In this document: piece after piece, positions 1-6,953 of the stretch
How the letters are laid out: every line of letters starts with the position of its first letter
How positions within the stretch are numbered: the stretch's first letter is position 1
Assembly (NCBI GenBank): GCA_030705745.1
Contig: JAUZPT010000026.1
Span: 1 to 16,252, forward strand
From: Bacillota bacterium
GTDB taxonomy: Bacteria; Bacillota; Bacilli; Bacillales; Cytobacillaceae
DNA: 16,252 nucleotides
Direction: 5' to 3'
Position numbers and translations under genes: made by a program
Notes under the pieces: generated by a model
The model's input: only the letters and a program-made list of their open reading frames with translations
Told to the model about the DNA's origin: nothing
Databases searched by the model: none

Positions 1-50
1 ATTTTACACAAAGAGTATTATATAACTTTATAAGAATAAAAGTCAATAAG

Positions 51-129
51 GTTTTTCAATATCAGATTGCATTTGTATGTAAAACAGTTTTTCAATTATT
101 GAAAAACTTACTATTATTTATGGTATAAT
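51..129 (+). promoter_or_regulatory. dgcP promoter with overlapping palindrome
   Basis: The -10 is TATAAT at 124-129, preceded by TGG (121-123), which makes it an extended -10. TTGAAA at 99-104 is a possible -35, but the 19-base spacer is long. A perfect palindrome with 11-base arms around one central base covers 86-108 and so overlaps the -35. Its core half-site GTTTTTCAAT recurs as a direct copy at 51-60. The promoter call is well supported by the -10. A regulator binding the palindrome is inferred. Confidence 0.6.
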
Positions 130-259
130 AATTAAATTAACAGAAAAGTCCTGCAATAGATGGTTGAATGAATATAATTCGCAAAGCGAAATTCAATCGT
201 GCACATTCCCAGTATATAATTATGGAGATAAATCCCAGGTAAATTTAGGTGATGATGGA

Positions 260-2149
260 ATGGAATTAGTGGAAAGTGGATTGGTCCTTCAGCTTAAAAG
301 CTGTTTTTTTGACATGATTGATCCTGAGTCCCGTTCAATGAAAGTTGAAAGGGTTACATATGAAATGCTTTGCGCCGTCAAAAACGTTCTAAATGCCGAA
401 AAAGTCAGTTTATATTTGTATGATGAATGGAAACATGAATTTCATCACGAAAGTACTGCTGCAGATGCAGGACAATCGAATGGGCCTTCTTTTTTAGTAA
501 ATAAGAGATTGAATCCATTACAATTAGGAAGCCAAGTGTACAGGAATTCACTCCCTTTTGAAGGTTTGGAAGAGTTTGATTTATTGATTGAAATTATGGA
601 TGGCGAAAAAATTGCAGGGTTCCTCGTCATCAAAGAAAAGGCAATGACTAGCATAAGTTTTTTCACAGATGATTTCTTTGAAATTATTGGTAAACAATGT
701 TATTTATTTTTAGAGAAGTGCCGCACATGGACAAAGGTTAGCATGGAAGAAACGAGATATAAACTTTTGTACCGCGTAACGGAGAAATTTCATTCTTCCA
801 TGGATATGGATGATGTGCTGGGTGAAATTATTATGACACTTCAGGAGGTATATCCTTCTTTTACTTATTATCTGCTTCTCTCTCAGGATAATCATAACCA
901 TAGCCAGCTTCCAATCAAGGATTTGGAATATGATAGCGAGAACATAGCAGCAATGCAGGCCTATCTTACAGGAACAACCCAATTTGAAGACTCCTTGCTG
1001 GAAAGAAGGTCCATTCTATATGCTCCTTTAAAAGGAAAGCAGGGAGTTTATGGGGTATTGCAGGTGAATGCGTCAAATACGCTAGTTTTTCCGAAAGATG
1101 AGGTTGAATTTATAACTCTTCTTGCAGATACTGCGGGTAGCGCACTTGAAAATGCACAGCTTTATCAGCAATCGAGAAGGCTCATTTCGGATTTGCAATT
1201 GATCAATGAAACTTCACACCGGCTAAACTCGAATTTGCGCTTGAGTGAAACAATCAATTATATGTGTGAACAAATATCCAGCTCCTTTTTGGCTCATGAA
1301 GTCGGTTTTTTTATGATTTCAAATGTCCATGCAGATGTGCAAGTTCTCCCAGGCTCGACAAAGTTTTTTTGGGAGAATGAAGCTGCAGAGTATATCAATT
1401 ATTTAATGACCAAAATTCAAAGAGAAAATGATTCTTTGTTTATCGGGGATTTAATTCTTCCCGAAAAAGAAGCAAAGGAAATGAAATTTCGTTCTGTCAT
1501 GGCAGTGCCGATGGTACAAAGTGATACAATAAAAGGATTTTCCATTGTCTTGCACGAGGATCCGTACTATTTTTCTTTTGAAACATTTAAGCTCCTTCAA
1601 TCATTAATCCATCATTCAACTCTGGCATTTACGAATTCCATGCTTCGAGAGGAATTGGAAAAAATGATCATTACAGATCATTTAACAAAGCTTCATTCAC
1701 GCAATTATTTGGACGAAAGAATCCAGAGGGCGATGCTTGAAGACGATCAAGGTACATTTATTTTAATCGACATTGATAATTTTAAAGTAGTTAACGATCA
1801 ATACGGACATCAAATTGGTGATGAAGTGCTGGTCCAGGTTGCGAACTTAATCAAGGGGAATATTCGAGGGTCTGACGTGGGAGCTCGTTGGGGTGGAGAA
1901 GAGCTGGCTATCTACTTGCCGAAGATAACCTTGAATGCAGGCGTGGCAATTGCCGAAAGACTTGTGGAACGAGTAGCCGATAGCACTACTCCACAGGTGA
2001 CGATTTCATGTGGTATTTCATTTTGGAATCGGGATAGGCAGGATTCTTTTAAGCGTTTATTTAAACGAGCGGATGAAGCTCTTTACATTGCGAAAAATTC
2101 CGGAAAAAACAGGGTTATTACCCAGAAAGACACCATTCCTGCTTATTAG
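260..2149 (+). CDS. dgcP: GAF-GGDEF diguanylate cyclase (DgcP/YtrP-like)
   Basis: This is a soluble diguanylate cyclase that would make c-di-GMP from two GTP. I start it at the ATG at 260 (629 residues) because AGGTGAT (247-253) is well spaced before it. The frame stays open to a TTG at 164 (661 residues), which has no clear ribosome binding site. Three GAF-like sensory regions lie at roughly 25-155, 165-305 and 320-460. The GGDEF domain starts near 470 with DHLTKLHSRN and carries the DIDNFK substrate-site segment. The active-site motif is GGEEL (545-549), with Leu replacing the usual Phe. An RxxD inhibitory site (RGSD, 536-539) sits five residues before it, as in product-inhibited cyclases. 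There is no membrane segment. The position next to ytsP and refZ matches B. subtilis ytrP, later named dgcP. The GAF ligands cannot be told from sequence. Confidence 0.9.
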   Translation: MELVESGLVLQLKSCFFDMIDPESRSMKVERVTYEMLCAVKNVLNAEKVSLYLYDEWKHEFHHESTAADAGQSNGPSFLVNKRLNPLQLGSQVYRNSLPFEGLEEFDLLIEIMDGEKIAGFLVIKEKAMTSISFFTDDFFEIIGKQCYLFLEKCRTWTKVSMEETRYKLLYRVTEKFHSSMDMDDVLGEIIMTLQEVYPSFTYYLLLSQDNHNHSQLPIKDLEYDSENIAAMQAYLTGTTQFEDSLLERRSILYAPLKGKQGVYGVLQVNASNTLVFPKDEVEFITLLADTAGSALENAQLYQQSRRLISDLQLINETSHRLNSNLRLSETINYMCEQISSSFLAHEVGFFMISNVHADVQVLPGSTKFFWENEAAEYINYLMTKIQRENDSLFIGDLILPEKEAKEMKFRSVMAVPMVQSDTIKGFSIVLHEDPYYFSFETFKLLQSLIHHSTLAFTNSMLREELEKMIITDHLTKLHSRNYLDERIQRAMLEDDQGTFILIDIDNFKVVNDQYGHQIGDEVLVQVANLIKGNIRGSDVGARWGGEELAIYLPKITLNAGVAIAERLVERVADSTTPQVTISCGISFWNRDRQDSFKRLFKRADEALYIAKNSGKNRVITQKDTIPAY

Positions 2150-2183
2150 GCACTCCTTCAACAGGGAGTGCTTTTCTTTTTTT
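2150..2183 (+). terminator. Intrinsic terminator of dgcP
   Basis: GCACTCC (2150-2156) pairs with GGAGTGC (2165-2171) around an 8-base loop. A T-rich tail broken by one C follows (2172-2183). It begins directly after the dgcP stop codon. Confidence 0.9.
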
Positions 2184-2184
2184 A

Positions 2185-2308
2185 CTGTTTAGCTTCCGCG
2201 CCTAGCCCCTCGAGGTCTCTTCGGTCCTTCCGATGAAGTCAAAGAACGACTTCCCCTCCAGGCCCGCAAGAAGCTGTCGGGGCTGAACAAGTCACCTACG
2301 CATTTCTC
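2185..2308. repeat. Structured intergenic Bacillus repeat
   Basis: This GC-richer non-coding block sits in an AT-rich intergenic region. It carries the phrases CGCCTAGCCCCTCGAG and GTCGGGGCTGAACAAG, which I recall as recurring intergenic repeats in many Bacillus-group genomes; I could not search for copies. Visible structure: AGCCCC (2204-2209) can pair with GGGGCT (2279-2284), enclosing the hairpin GAAGTC/GACTTC (2235-2240 with 2248-2253, 7-base loop). AGCTTC (2191-2196) could also pair with GAAGCT (2270-2275), which would cross the outer stem as a pseudoknot or act as an alternative fold. No open reading frame or terminal repeats of an insertion sequence are visible. The boundaries are approximate. 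Confidence 0.6.
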
Positions 2309-2317
2309 AGAAAAAGC

Positions 2318-2346
2318 TTTCAATTATCCATGAGATATCATATTCT
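2318..2346 (+). promoter_or_regulatory. Weak sigma-A promoter for methionine gamma-lyase gene
   Basis: TTTCAA (2318-2323) and TATTCT (2341-2346) are separated by 17 bases. Both boxes match the consensus poorly. The location just upstream of the cre site makes it the best candidate for this gene. Confidence 0.35.
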
Positions 2347-2366
2347 GTAGAAAAGGGTACAAAAAA

Positions 2367-2382
2367 ATGAAAGCGTTTACAA
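2367..2382 (+). promoter_or_regulatory. CcpA-binding cre site
   Basis: The 16 bases ATGAAAGCGTTTACAA match the degenerate cre consensus WTGNNARCGNWWWCAW at every position. The site lies 25 bases before the gene's ATG and downstream of the candidate promoter. In that position CcpA bound with HPr-Ser-P would be expected to block transcription when preferred sugars are present. The match is seen directly; binding is inferred. Confidence 0.75.
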
Positions 2383-2407
2383 AAAAGAAAAAGGGATGAT
2401 GAGAATT

Positions 2408-3592
2408 ATGAAGTCGAAAGAAGTCCGATTTGAAACAGAAGTCATTCATTCAGGGTATTCCTCCGAAAGATTTGAAGGGAGTTTAACTCCACCATTATTC
2501 CAAACGTCCACTTTTACATTCGATACAGCAGAACAAGGTGAAAGGAGGTTTGCTGGCGTTGAGGATGGCTATATTTATTCGCGTCTGGGAAATCCAACGG
2601 TTAAAATGCTGGAGGAGCGCATCGCGGTGATTGAAAAGGGAGAAGCGGCACTTGCATTTTCATCTGGGATGGCTGCTGTTTCAGCAATTGTAGTAGCCTT
2701 GACGAAGACTGGTGACCATATTCTATGTTCACAGGGGATTTATGGTTGTACGTTTGGCTTTCTCCAATTGTTAAAAGAAAAGTATGAAATTAGCCATGAT
2801 TTCTCGCTGATGAATTCCAAAGAAGTTCTCGAGGATGCAATCTTGCCTAATACGACGTGCATTTATATTGAAACTCCGATCAATCCAACAATGAAATTGG
2901 TCGATTTGCAAATGGTAGCAGAAGTGGCAAGGCAAAAAGGGATACCTGTTGTTGTTGATAACACGTTTTGTTCGCCGTATTTACAGCAGCCACTTCTCCA
3001 TGGATGTGATGTTGTCATTCATAGTGCAACTAAATATATTTGCGGGCATGGAGATGTAATTGCCGGATTGGCAATCGGTAATCAAGACTTCATAAAACGT
3101 GTTGCCATGACCACCCAAAAAGATATAGGAGGCATTATTTCTCCATTTGACGCATGGCTCCTTCTCAGGGGATTGAAAACATTGCCAGTAAGAATGGATC
3201 GCCACTGTGATAATGCCAACAGACTATATTCTTTTCTGAAAAATCATCCGAAGGTGGAAGACCTTCATTTTCCGGGAGATGAAGGGCATCCGGATTATTC
3301 AATTATGAAAAAACAAATGAAGCGCCCAGGTGGTCTTATATCATTTTCCATAAAAGGAACGAAGGAAACTGCGCAAGCTTTCATGAACAAATTAAACTTA
3401 ATTAAAATAGCTGTAAGTCTGGGAGATGCAGAAACATTGATTCAGCATCCTGCTACCATGACGCACGCTGTTGTTCCTAATGAAGAGAGGGAACGGATGG
3501 GGATTCATGACACTTTGCTCCGACTGTCTGTTGGCCTGGAAGCTTGGGAGGATATCCAGGCTGATATTGAGCAGGCTCTTGAAAAAATTTAA
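2408..3592 (+). CDS. L-methionine gamma-lyase (PLP-dependent)
   Basis: This is a Cys/Met-metabolism PLP enzyme, most likely splitting methionine into methanethiol, 2-oxobutyrate and ammonia. I start it at the ATG at 2408 (394 residues, MKSKEVRFE...). Upstream in-frame ATGs at 2396 and 2399 would sit on the AAGGG ribosome binding site. Residue numbers below count from 2396. SATKY carries the Schiff-base Lys213, VVDNT carries Asp188, and YSR (61-63) is the phosphate-binding segment from the partner subunit. The YGCTF motif has Cys118, matching Cys116 of Pseudomonas putida methionine gamma-lyase. QKDIGG supplies the Lys242-Asp243 pair that partners it. Cystathionine synthases and lyases normally lack that cysteine. 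A cre site precedes the gene, which fits a catabolic role. It lies between dgcP and ytsP, where I recall no gene in B. subtilis. Substrate preference over homocysteine or cystathionine is inferred. Confidence 0.85.
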   Translation: MKSKEVRFETEVIHSGYSSERFEGSLTPPLFQTSTFTFDTAEQGERRFAGVEDGYIYSRLGNPTVKMLEERIAVIEKGEAALAFSSGMAAVSAIVVALTKTGDHILCSQGIYGCTFGFLQLLKEKYEISHDFSLMNSKEVLEDAILPNTTCIYIETPINPTMKLVDLQMVAEVARQKGIPVVVDNTFCSPYLQQPLLHGCDVVIHSATKYICGHGDVIAGLAIGNQDFIKRVAMTTQKDIGGIISPFDAWLLLRGLKTLPVRMDRHCDNANRLYSFLKNHPKVEDLHFPGDEGHPDYSIMKKQMKRPGGLISFSIKGTKETAQAFMNKLNLIKIAVSLGDAETLIQHPATMTHAVVPNEERERMGIHDTLLRLSVGLEAWEDIQADIEQALEKI

Positions 3593-3611
3593 ATCGTAAA
3601 TTCAAAATAAC

Positions 3612-3647
3612 CAAACAAGCAGAGAAAAACCTTCCTCTGCTTGTTTG
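3612..3647. terminator. Bidirectional terminator between methionine gamma-lyase gene and ytsP
   Basis: A perfect 13-base-pair stem (3612-3624 with 3635-3647) encloses a 10-base loop. It lies between two convergent genes, 19 bases after one stop and 2 bases from the other. The tails are only moderately T-rich on either strand. Confidence 0.8.
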
Positions 3648-3649
3648 AT

Positions 3650-4132
3650 TTATAGAAATTGGTTCAATATCCCGACGAATTCTTCCAATTTTTCCTGATC
3701 CAATTCATCAAATCTGTTCTTTTCAGGAGAGTCAATGTCAAGGACACCGATCAATTGACCGTACTTGATTAAGGGAATTACGATTTCCGATTGGGACGCC
3801 GCATCGCAGGCGATGTGGCCTGGAAATTGATGTACATCCTCTACGCGCACGGTTTCCAATAAGCGGGCGGAAGTTCCGCATACCCCTTTGCCAATGGGGA
3901 TTCTCACGCAGGCTGGCAGCCCCTGAAACGGACCCAATACTAATTCATTGCTTTCATCCAACAAATAAAATCCAACCCAATTTATGCGTTCCAAAAATAA
4001 ATTTAAGAGAGCAGCCGCATTGCTTAAATTGGCAATCCGATTTTTTTCTCCATTTAGCAACGCATGAAGCTGTTTTTTTACAAGTTCGTAATTTTCTTCC
4101 CTCGTGCCGTTATACATTTCGACGTTAAACAT
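3650..4132 (-). CDS. ytsP: Free methionine-(R)-sulfoxide reductase (GAF-domain fRMsr)
   Basis: This small cytoplasmic GAF-fold enzyme reduces free methionine-R-sulfoxide to methionine, probably with thioredoxin as electron donor. The 160 residues form a single GAF domain. The three cysteines of the family are all present: Cys75 in LPACVRIP, Cys85 in GKGVCGTS and Cys109 in GHIACDAASQSE. The LGPFQG and GVLDIDSP segments are also typical. The ATG at 4130-4132 follows AGGTGA on the minus strand at good spacing. The protein aligns from its first residues with B. subtilis YtsP as I recall it. It is divergent from refZ and convergent with the methionine gamma-lyase gene, so two methionine-handling enzymes sit side by side. 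Because ytsP has the same neighbours dgcP and refZ in B. subtilis, the pairing with the lyase gene may be chance. Confidence 0.93.
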   Translation of the reverse strand: MFNVEMYNGTREENYELVKKQLHALLNGEKNRIANLSNAAALLNLFLERINWVGFYLLDESNELVLGPFQGLPACVRIPIGKGVCGTSARLLETVRVEDVHQFPGHIACDAASQSEIVIPLIKYGQLIGVLDIDSPEKNRFDELDQEKLEEFVGILNQFL

Positions 4133-4165
4133 CGATATTCACCTGTCTTTCAAATTGTTTTATTC

Positions 4166-4171
4166 ATTATA
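4166..4171 (-). promoter_or_regulatory. Candidate -10 of ytsP promoter
   Basis: On the minus strand this reads TATAAT, 34 bases before the ytsP start. No good -35 is visible at normal spacing. Confidence 0.4.
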
Positions 4172-4202
4172 GTAACAAAAATAGCAGTATTTGAGGAGAA
4201 AT

Positions 4203-4245
4203 TGTCGAGAACTTCCTAAAGGAATGATTACGATGTTGCAAGAAT
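4203..4245 (+). promoter_or_regulatory. Sigma-H-like promoter with 0A-like box upstream of refZ
   Basis: AGGAAT (4220-4225) and GAAT (4242-4245) match the cores of the sigma-H -35 and -10 at about the spacing seen in spoVG. TGTCGAG (4203-4209) matches the Spo0A box TGTCGAA at 6 of 7 bases, ten bases upstream of the -35. This fits what I recall of B. subtilis refZ being switched on early in sporulation by sigma-H and Spo0A~P. Flanking consensus positions are imperfect. Confidence 0.5.
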
Positions 4246-4290
4246 GTAGAGAGTAGGGCAGGTTAGCGCACGCCTATAGGAGGAATCAAG

Positions 4291-4923
4291 GTGAAAAAGA
4301 ACTCGAAATCAATAATCGTACAGGAGGCAATCAAATTATTTAATACACAAGGATATTCTGGCACATCCTTAAGGGATATTGCAAAAAAAGCGAACGTGAA
4401 TATAGCGAACATCGCATATTATTTTGATAATAAACAAGGCTTGCTCGAATTTTGCTTTACCACTTTTTTTGAACAATATCTATCCGAAATGGAAGAGGCA
4501 GTGGCAGTTCTCGATGAAGGTGCCATGGCAAGCTTAAGGAATTTGGTTTCGAATCTCATTTATTTTCAGTGCAAAAACATCCACTTAACAAGATTCATCA
4601 TAAGGGAAATGTCAATCGATTCGCAGATTGTCAGAGAAATTATGACTACGTATTCGTTGAAAGAAAAATTTTATTTTCAAAAGATTCTTGAACGTGGAAT
4701 TGAAAAGGGCGAATTCAAACCGCATTCCTCTAATTACTTGATTATTCAATTGAAAAGTTTATTGAATATGCCCTTTTTATATTCCCATTACCTATCAGAA
4801 GTTCTTCATGTACTTCCACATGAACGTTATTTTGCCGATCAATATATACGAGAAATATTCCAATGGATGGAGAGTTCTCTCTTTACAGAGGCAAAATTTC
4901 CAGAAGAAATTGTCGTAAGTTAG
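4291..4923 (+). CDS. refZ: TetR-family regulator of FtsZ (RefZ/YttP)
   Basis: This DNA-binding protein has a TetR-type helix-turn-helix near residues 25-46, with TSLRDIAKKANVNIANIAYYF as the recognition region, followed by a helical C-terminal domain. The start is GTG, supported by AGGAGG at 4278-4283 seven bases upstream. The length (210 residues) and the place between ytsP and ezrA match B. subtilis yttP, renamed refZ. In B. subtilis RefZ binds motifs in the origin-proximal part of the chromosome and acts on FtsZ during the shift to polar division at sporulation onset. The helix-turn-helix is clear. The RefZ assignment rests on synteny and overall resemblance, and a plain TetR repressor cannot be excluded. 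A sigma-H-like promoter and a 0A-like box lie upstream. Confidence 0.85.
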   Translation: MKKNSKSIIVQEAIKLFNTQGYSGTSLRDIAKKANVNIANIAYYFDNKQGLLEFCFTTFFEQYLSEMEEAVAVLDEGAMASLRNLVSNLIYFQCKNIHLTRFIIREMSIDSQIVREIMTTYSLKEKFYFQKILERGIEKGEFKPHSSNYLIIQLKSLLNMPFLYSHYLSEVLHVLPHERYFADQYIREIFQWMESSLFTEAKFPEEIVVS

Positions 4924-4947
4924 CATTATAAAGCCCCCTTTAATGCT
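4922..4947 (+). terminator. Possible refZ terminator hairpin
   Basis: AGCATT and AAAG, separated by a two-base bulge, pair with CTTTAATGCT around a CCCC loop, right after the refZ stop. No T-run follows, so it may be a weak terminator or only an mRNA 3'-end structure. Confidence 0.4.
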
Positions 4948-5003
4948 GGAATATGGCTTATTTTGATGAAATAGAAGAATTTCTCTAAAAAAAATGAAAA
5001 TAA

Positions 5004-5034
5004 TAGTCAAAAATTGTCGGTTACATGGTATCAT
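5004..5034 (+). promoter_or_regulatory. Candidate ezrA promoter
   Basis: TATCAT (5029-5034) is preceded by TGG, giving an extended -10. The nearest -35-like element, TAGTCA at 5004-5009, is poor and 19 bases away. Confidence 0.35.
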
Positions 5035-5126
5035 AAAATCTATATAAATAAATCATTCACCTATACTTACCTAAAAAACAATCGATTTTAAATAGAAATG
5101 ATGTTGCCGGAAACAGGGGGCTTATG

Positions 5127-6818
5127 ATGGAGTATATCATTGGGATTATTTTCCTTATAATTATTTTATTCGTGACAGGTTTTTTTATAAAAAAGAAATA
5201 TTTTAAGGTAATGGATAGGCTCGAATCGTGGAAGATCGACCTTACCGACCGTCCTGTTTTGGATGAAATGTCCAAGGTTAAGCAACTCAATATGAATGGA
5301 CAAACTGAAGAGCTCTTTGAGCGATGGCGCAATGAATGGGATGAAATTGTCACAGTCAGGCTTCCCAATTTGGAAGAGCTGCTTTTTGACGCGGAAGAAT
5401 ACATTGATAAATACAGATTTCGCCGTGCAGCAGAAATCCAGCAGACTATTGGCGGGAAATTGCAGGAAATTGAAGATTCAATAACGAAGATTCTTGATGA
5501 ACTAAATAATCTAGTCGGAAGTGAAGAGAAAAACAGGGTGGAAATGGAGCATTTAACGGAAGTTTATCGCGACTCCAAAAAAACCTTATTGGCACATCGC
5601 CATAGCTTCGGGAAATCAGAAAAAAACTTGGAAAAATATCTTGACGAAGTGTCATCGAAATTTCGGGATTTTGCAGATAAAACGGAGGATGGGGATTACC
5701 TGGAAGCTAGGGAAGTCGTTTTGACCATTAAAAACAAACTGGAAATGATAAAAAAGTGTATGGAAATGATTCCTCAATATTTAATTGAGTGTCAGTCGAT
5801 CTTACCCGCCCAGTTTTACGAAGTAAATGAAGGCTATAGAGAGATGACACAACAGGGATATTATTTGGAGCATCTTCAGCTTGAAGAGGAAGTAGAAAAT
5901 CTCGAGCGAGACTTAGCCGAAATGATTGCCTATATTGAAGAAGCAAACATTGACAACATTGGTGAAGGAATTAATGGAATAAAAGATAAAGTGGATGAAC
6001 TTTTCGATTTGATGGAAAAGGAAGTAAATGCAAGGCATTTTATTATTCAGCATGAAAAACAGACCGCTGGAATATTAGATGCTGCATTGTCCGAGGGCGA
6101 AAATCTCAAAGCGGAAACGGTCCACATTCAACAAAGCTATCATATAGCCGAAAACGAGCTTGAGATGCAAAGGCACCTGGAAGTACAGCTCTCATCCCTC
6201 TATAAACGTTTTGAAATTTTAACGGAAAAAATAAAACAAAACGATACAGCGCAATCTTTTTTGAGTGAAGAACTTGGTGAAATTAAAGACGAACTCGATT
6301 CAATACAGGAAGAGCAACGGAGCTTTGGAATTAAATTACAGGCTTTGAGAAAAGATGAACTTGCCGCACGCGAAAAGGTTAATGAGTTAATCAAGCGTAT
6401 TGGCGAATCTTCAAGGATTCTTTCCAAAAGCAATATCCCCGGACTTCCCCAGGAATATAAGTATTTGTTTGAAGATGCGAAAGAAAGCATTCAACATGTA
6501 ACACTTAGACTGGAAGAAAATCCATTGAATATATCATCGGTCCATCAATATCTTGAAATCGCTGTTTTGACAGTTGATAAGCTCTTGAACACTACGACTG
6601 AAATGGTTGAAAATGTCGCGCTTGCCGAAAAAGTAATTCAGTATGGAAATCGATACAGAAGAAATTATCCTTCGATTGCAAAAGGTTTGAATGATGCCGA
6701 GGCGTCATTCCGCAAATATGATTACAGGGGAGCGCTGGAACAGGCGGCGACTTCCATTGAAGAAATTGATCCAGGTGCACTGAAGAAAATTGAGAGTATT
6801 CTCAATAACGAGGAATAA
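5127..6818 (+). CDS. ezrA: Septation ring formation regulator EzrA
   Basis: EzrA is a membrane-anchored negative regulator of FtsZ ring assembly and takes part in cell division and wall-synthesis coordination in Firmicutes. The product is 563 residues, close to the B. subtilis protein. One N-terminal membrane segment (about residues 3-21, IIGIIFLIIILFVTGFFI) is followed by basic residues. The rest is a long, charged, mostly coiled-coil cytoplasmic domain. The conserved C-terminal patch important for mid-cell localisation corresponds to IQYGNRYRRN (504-513). Two ATGs lie in tandem. I use the second, at 5127, because AGGGGG (5115-5120) is too close to the first and because the family begins ME(F/Y)(V/I)IG. 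It appears monocistronic, with its own terminator, and lies between refZ and nifZ as in B. subtilis. Confidence 0.96.
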   Translation: MEYIIGIIFLIIILFVTGFFIKKKYFKVMDRLESWKIDLTDRPVLDEMSKVKQLNMNGQTEELFERWRNEWDEIVTVRLPNLEELLFDAEEYIDKYRFRRAAEIQQTIGGKLQEIEDSITKILDELNNLVGSEEKNRVEMEHLTEVYRDSKKTLLAHRHSFGKSEKNLEKYLDEVSSKFRDFADKTEDGDYLEAREVVLTIKNKLEMIKKCMEMIPQYLIECQSILPAQFYEVNEGYREMTQQGYYLEHLQLEEEVENLERDLAEMIAYIEEANIDNIGEGINGIKDKVDELFDLMEKEVNARHFIIQHEKQTAGILDAALSEGENLKAETVHIQQSYHIAENELEMQRHLEVQLSSLYKRFEILTEKIKQNDTAQSFLSEELGEIKDELDSIQEEQRSFGIKLQALRKDELAAREKVNELIKRIGESSRILSKSNIPGLPQEYKYLFEDAKESIQHVTLRLEENPLNISSVHQYLEIAVLTVDKLLNTTTEMVENVALAEKVIQYGNRYRRNYPSIAKGLNDAEASFRKYDYRGALEQAATSIEEIDPGALKKIESILNNEE

Positions 6819-6853
6819 TTGAAAATCTGGCAGATGCCACCACAGAATATTTT

Positions 6854-6887
6854 AGACCGATTCGCAATGGCGGATCGGTCTTTTCAT
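6854..6887 (+). terminator. Intrinsic terminator of ezrA
   Basis: A 12-base-pair stem including one G-U pair (6854-6865 with 6870-6881) encloses an AATG loop. A short T-run follows. Confidence 0.85.
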
Positions 6888-6953
6888 TACTCTTTAAACT
6901 ATGATAAGATTTACTTTTAATAGTTGATTATTGGAGCAAGAAAGGGGAAGGCG

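Noticed and set aside
2290..2407. S-box or T-box riboswitch ahead of the methionine gamma-lyase gene
   Set aside because: The leader is too short and shows no S-box or T-box core motifs and no antiterminator-terminator pair; the cre site is the only clear signal.
5057..5404. 115-codon minus-strand frame overlapping the ezrA start
   Set aside because: Serine- and lysine-rich shadow of the coiled-coil coding strand with no start signals.
6829..6840. Short palindrome TGGCAGATGCCA after ezrA
   Set aside because: A two-base loop cannot form a stable hairpin; the real terminator is just downstream.
6924..6953. TTG-initiated N-terminal extension of nifZ
   Set aside because: The extension runs through the ribosome binding site of the ATG at 6954 and adds residues absent from the family.
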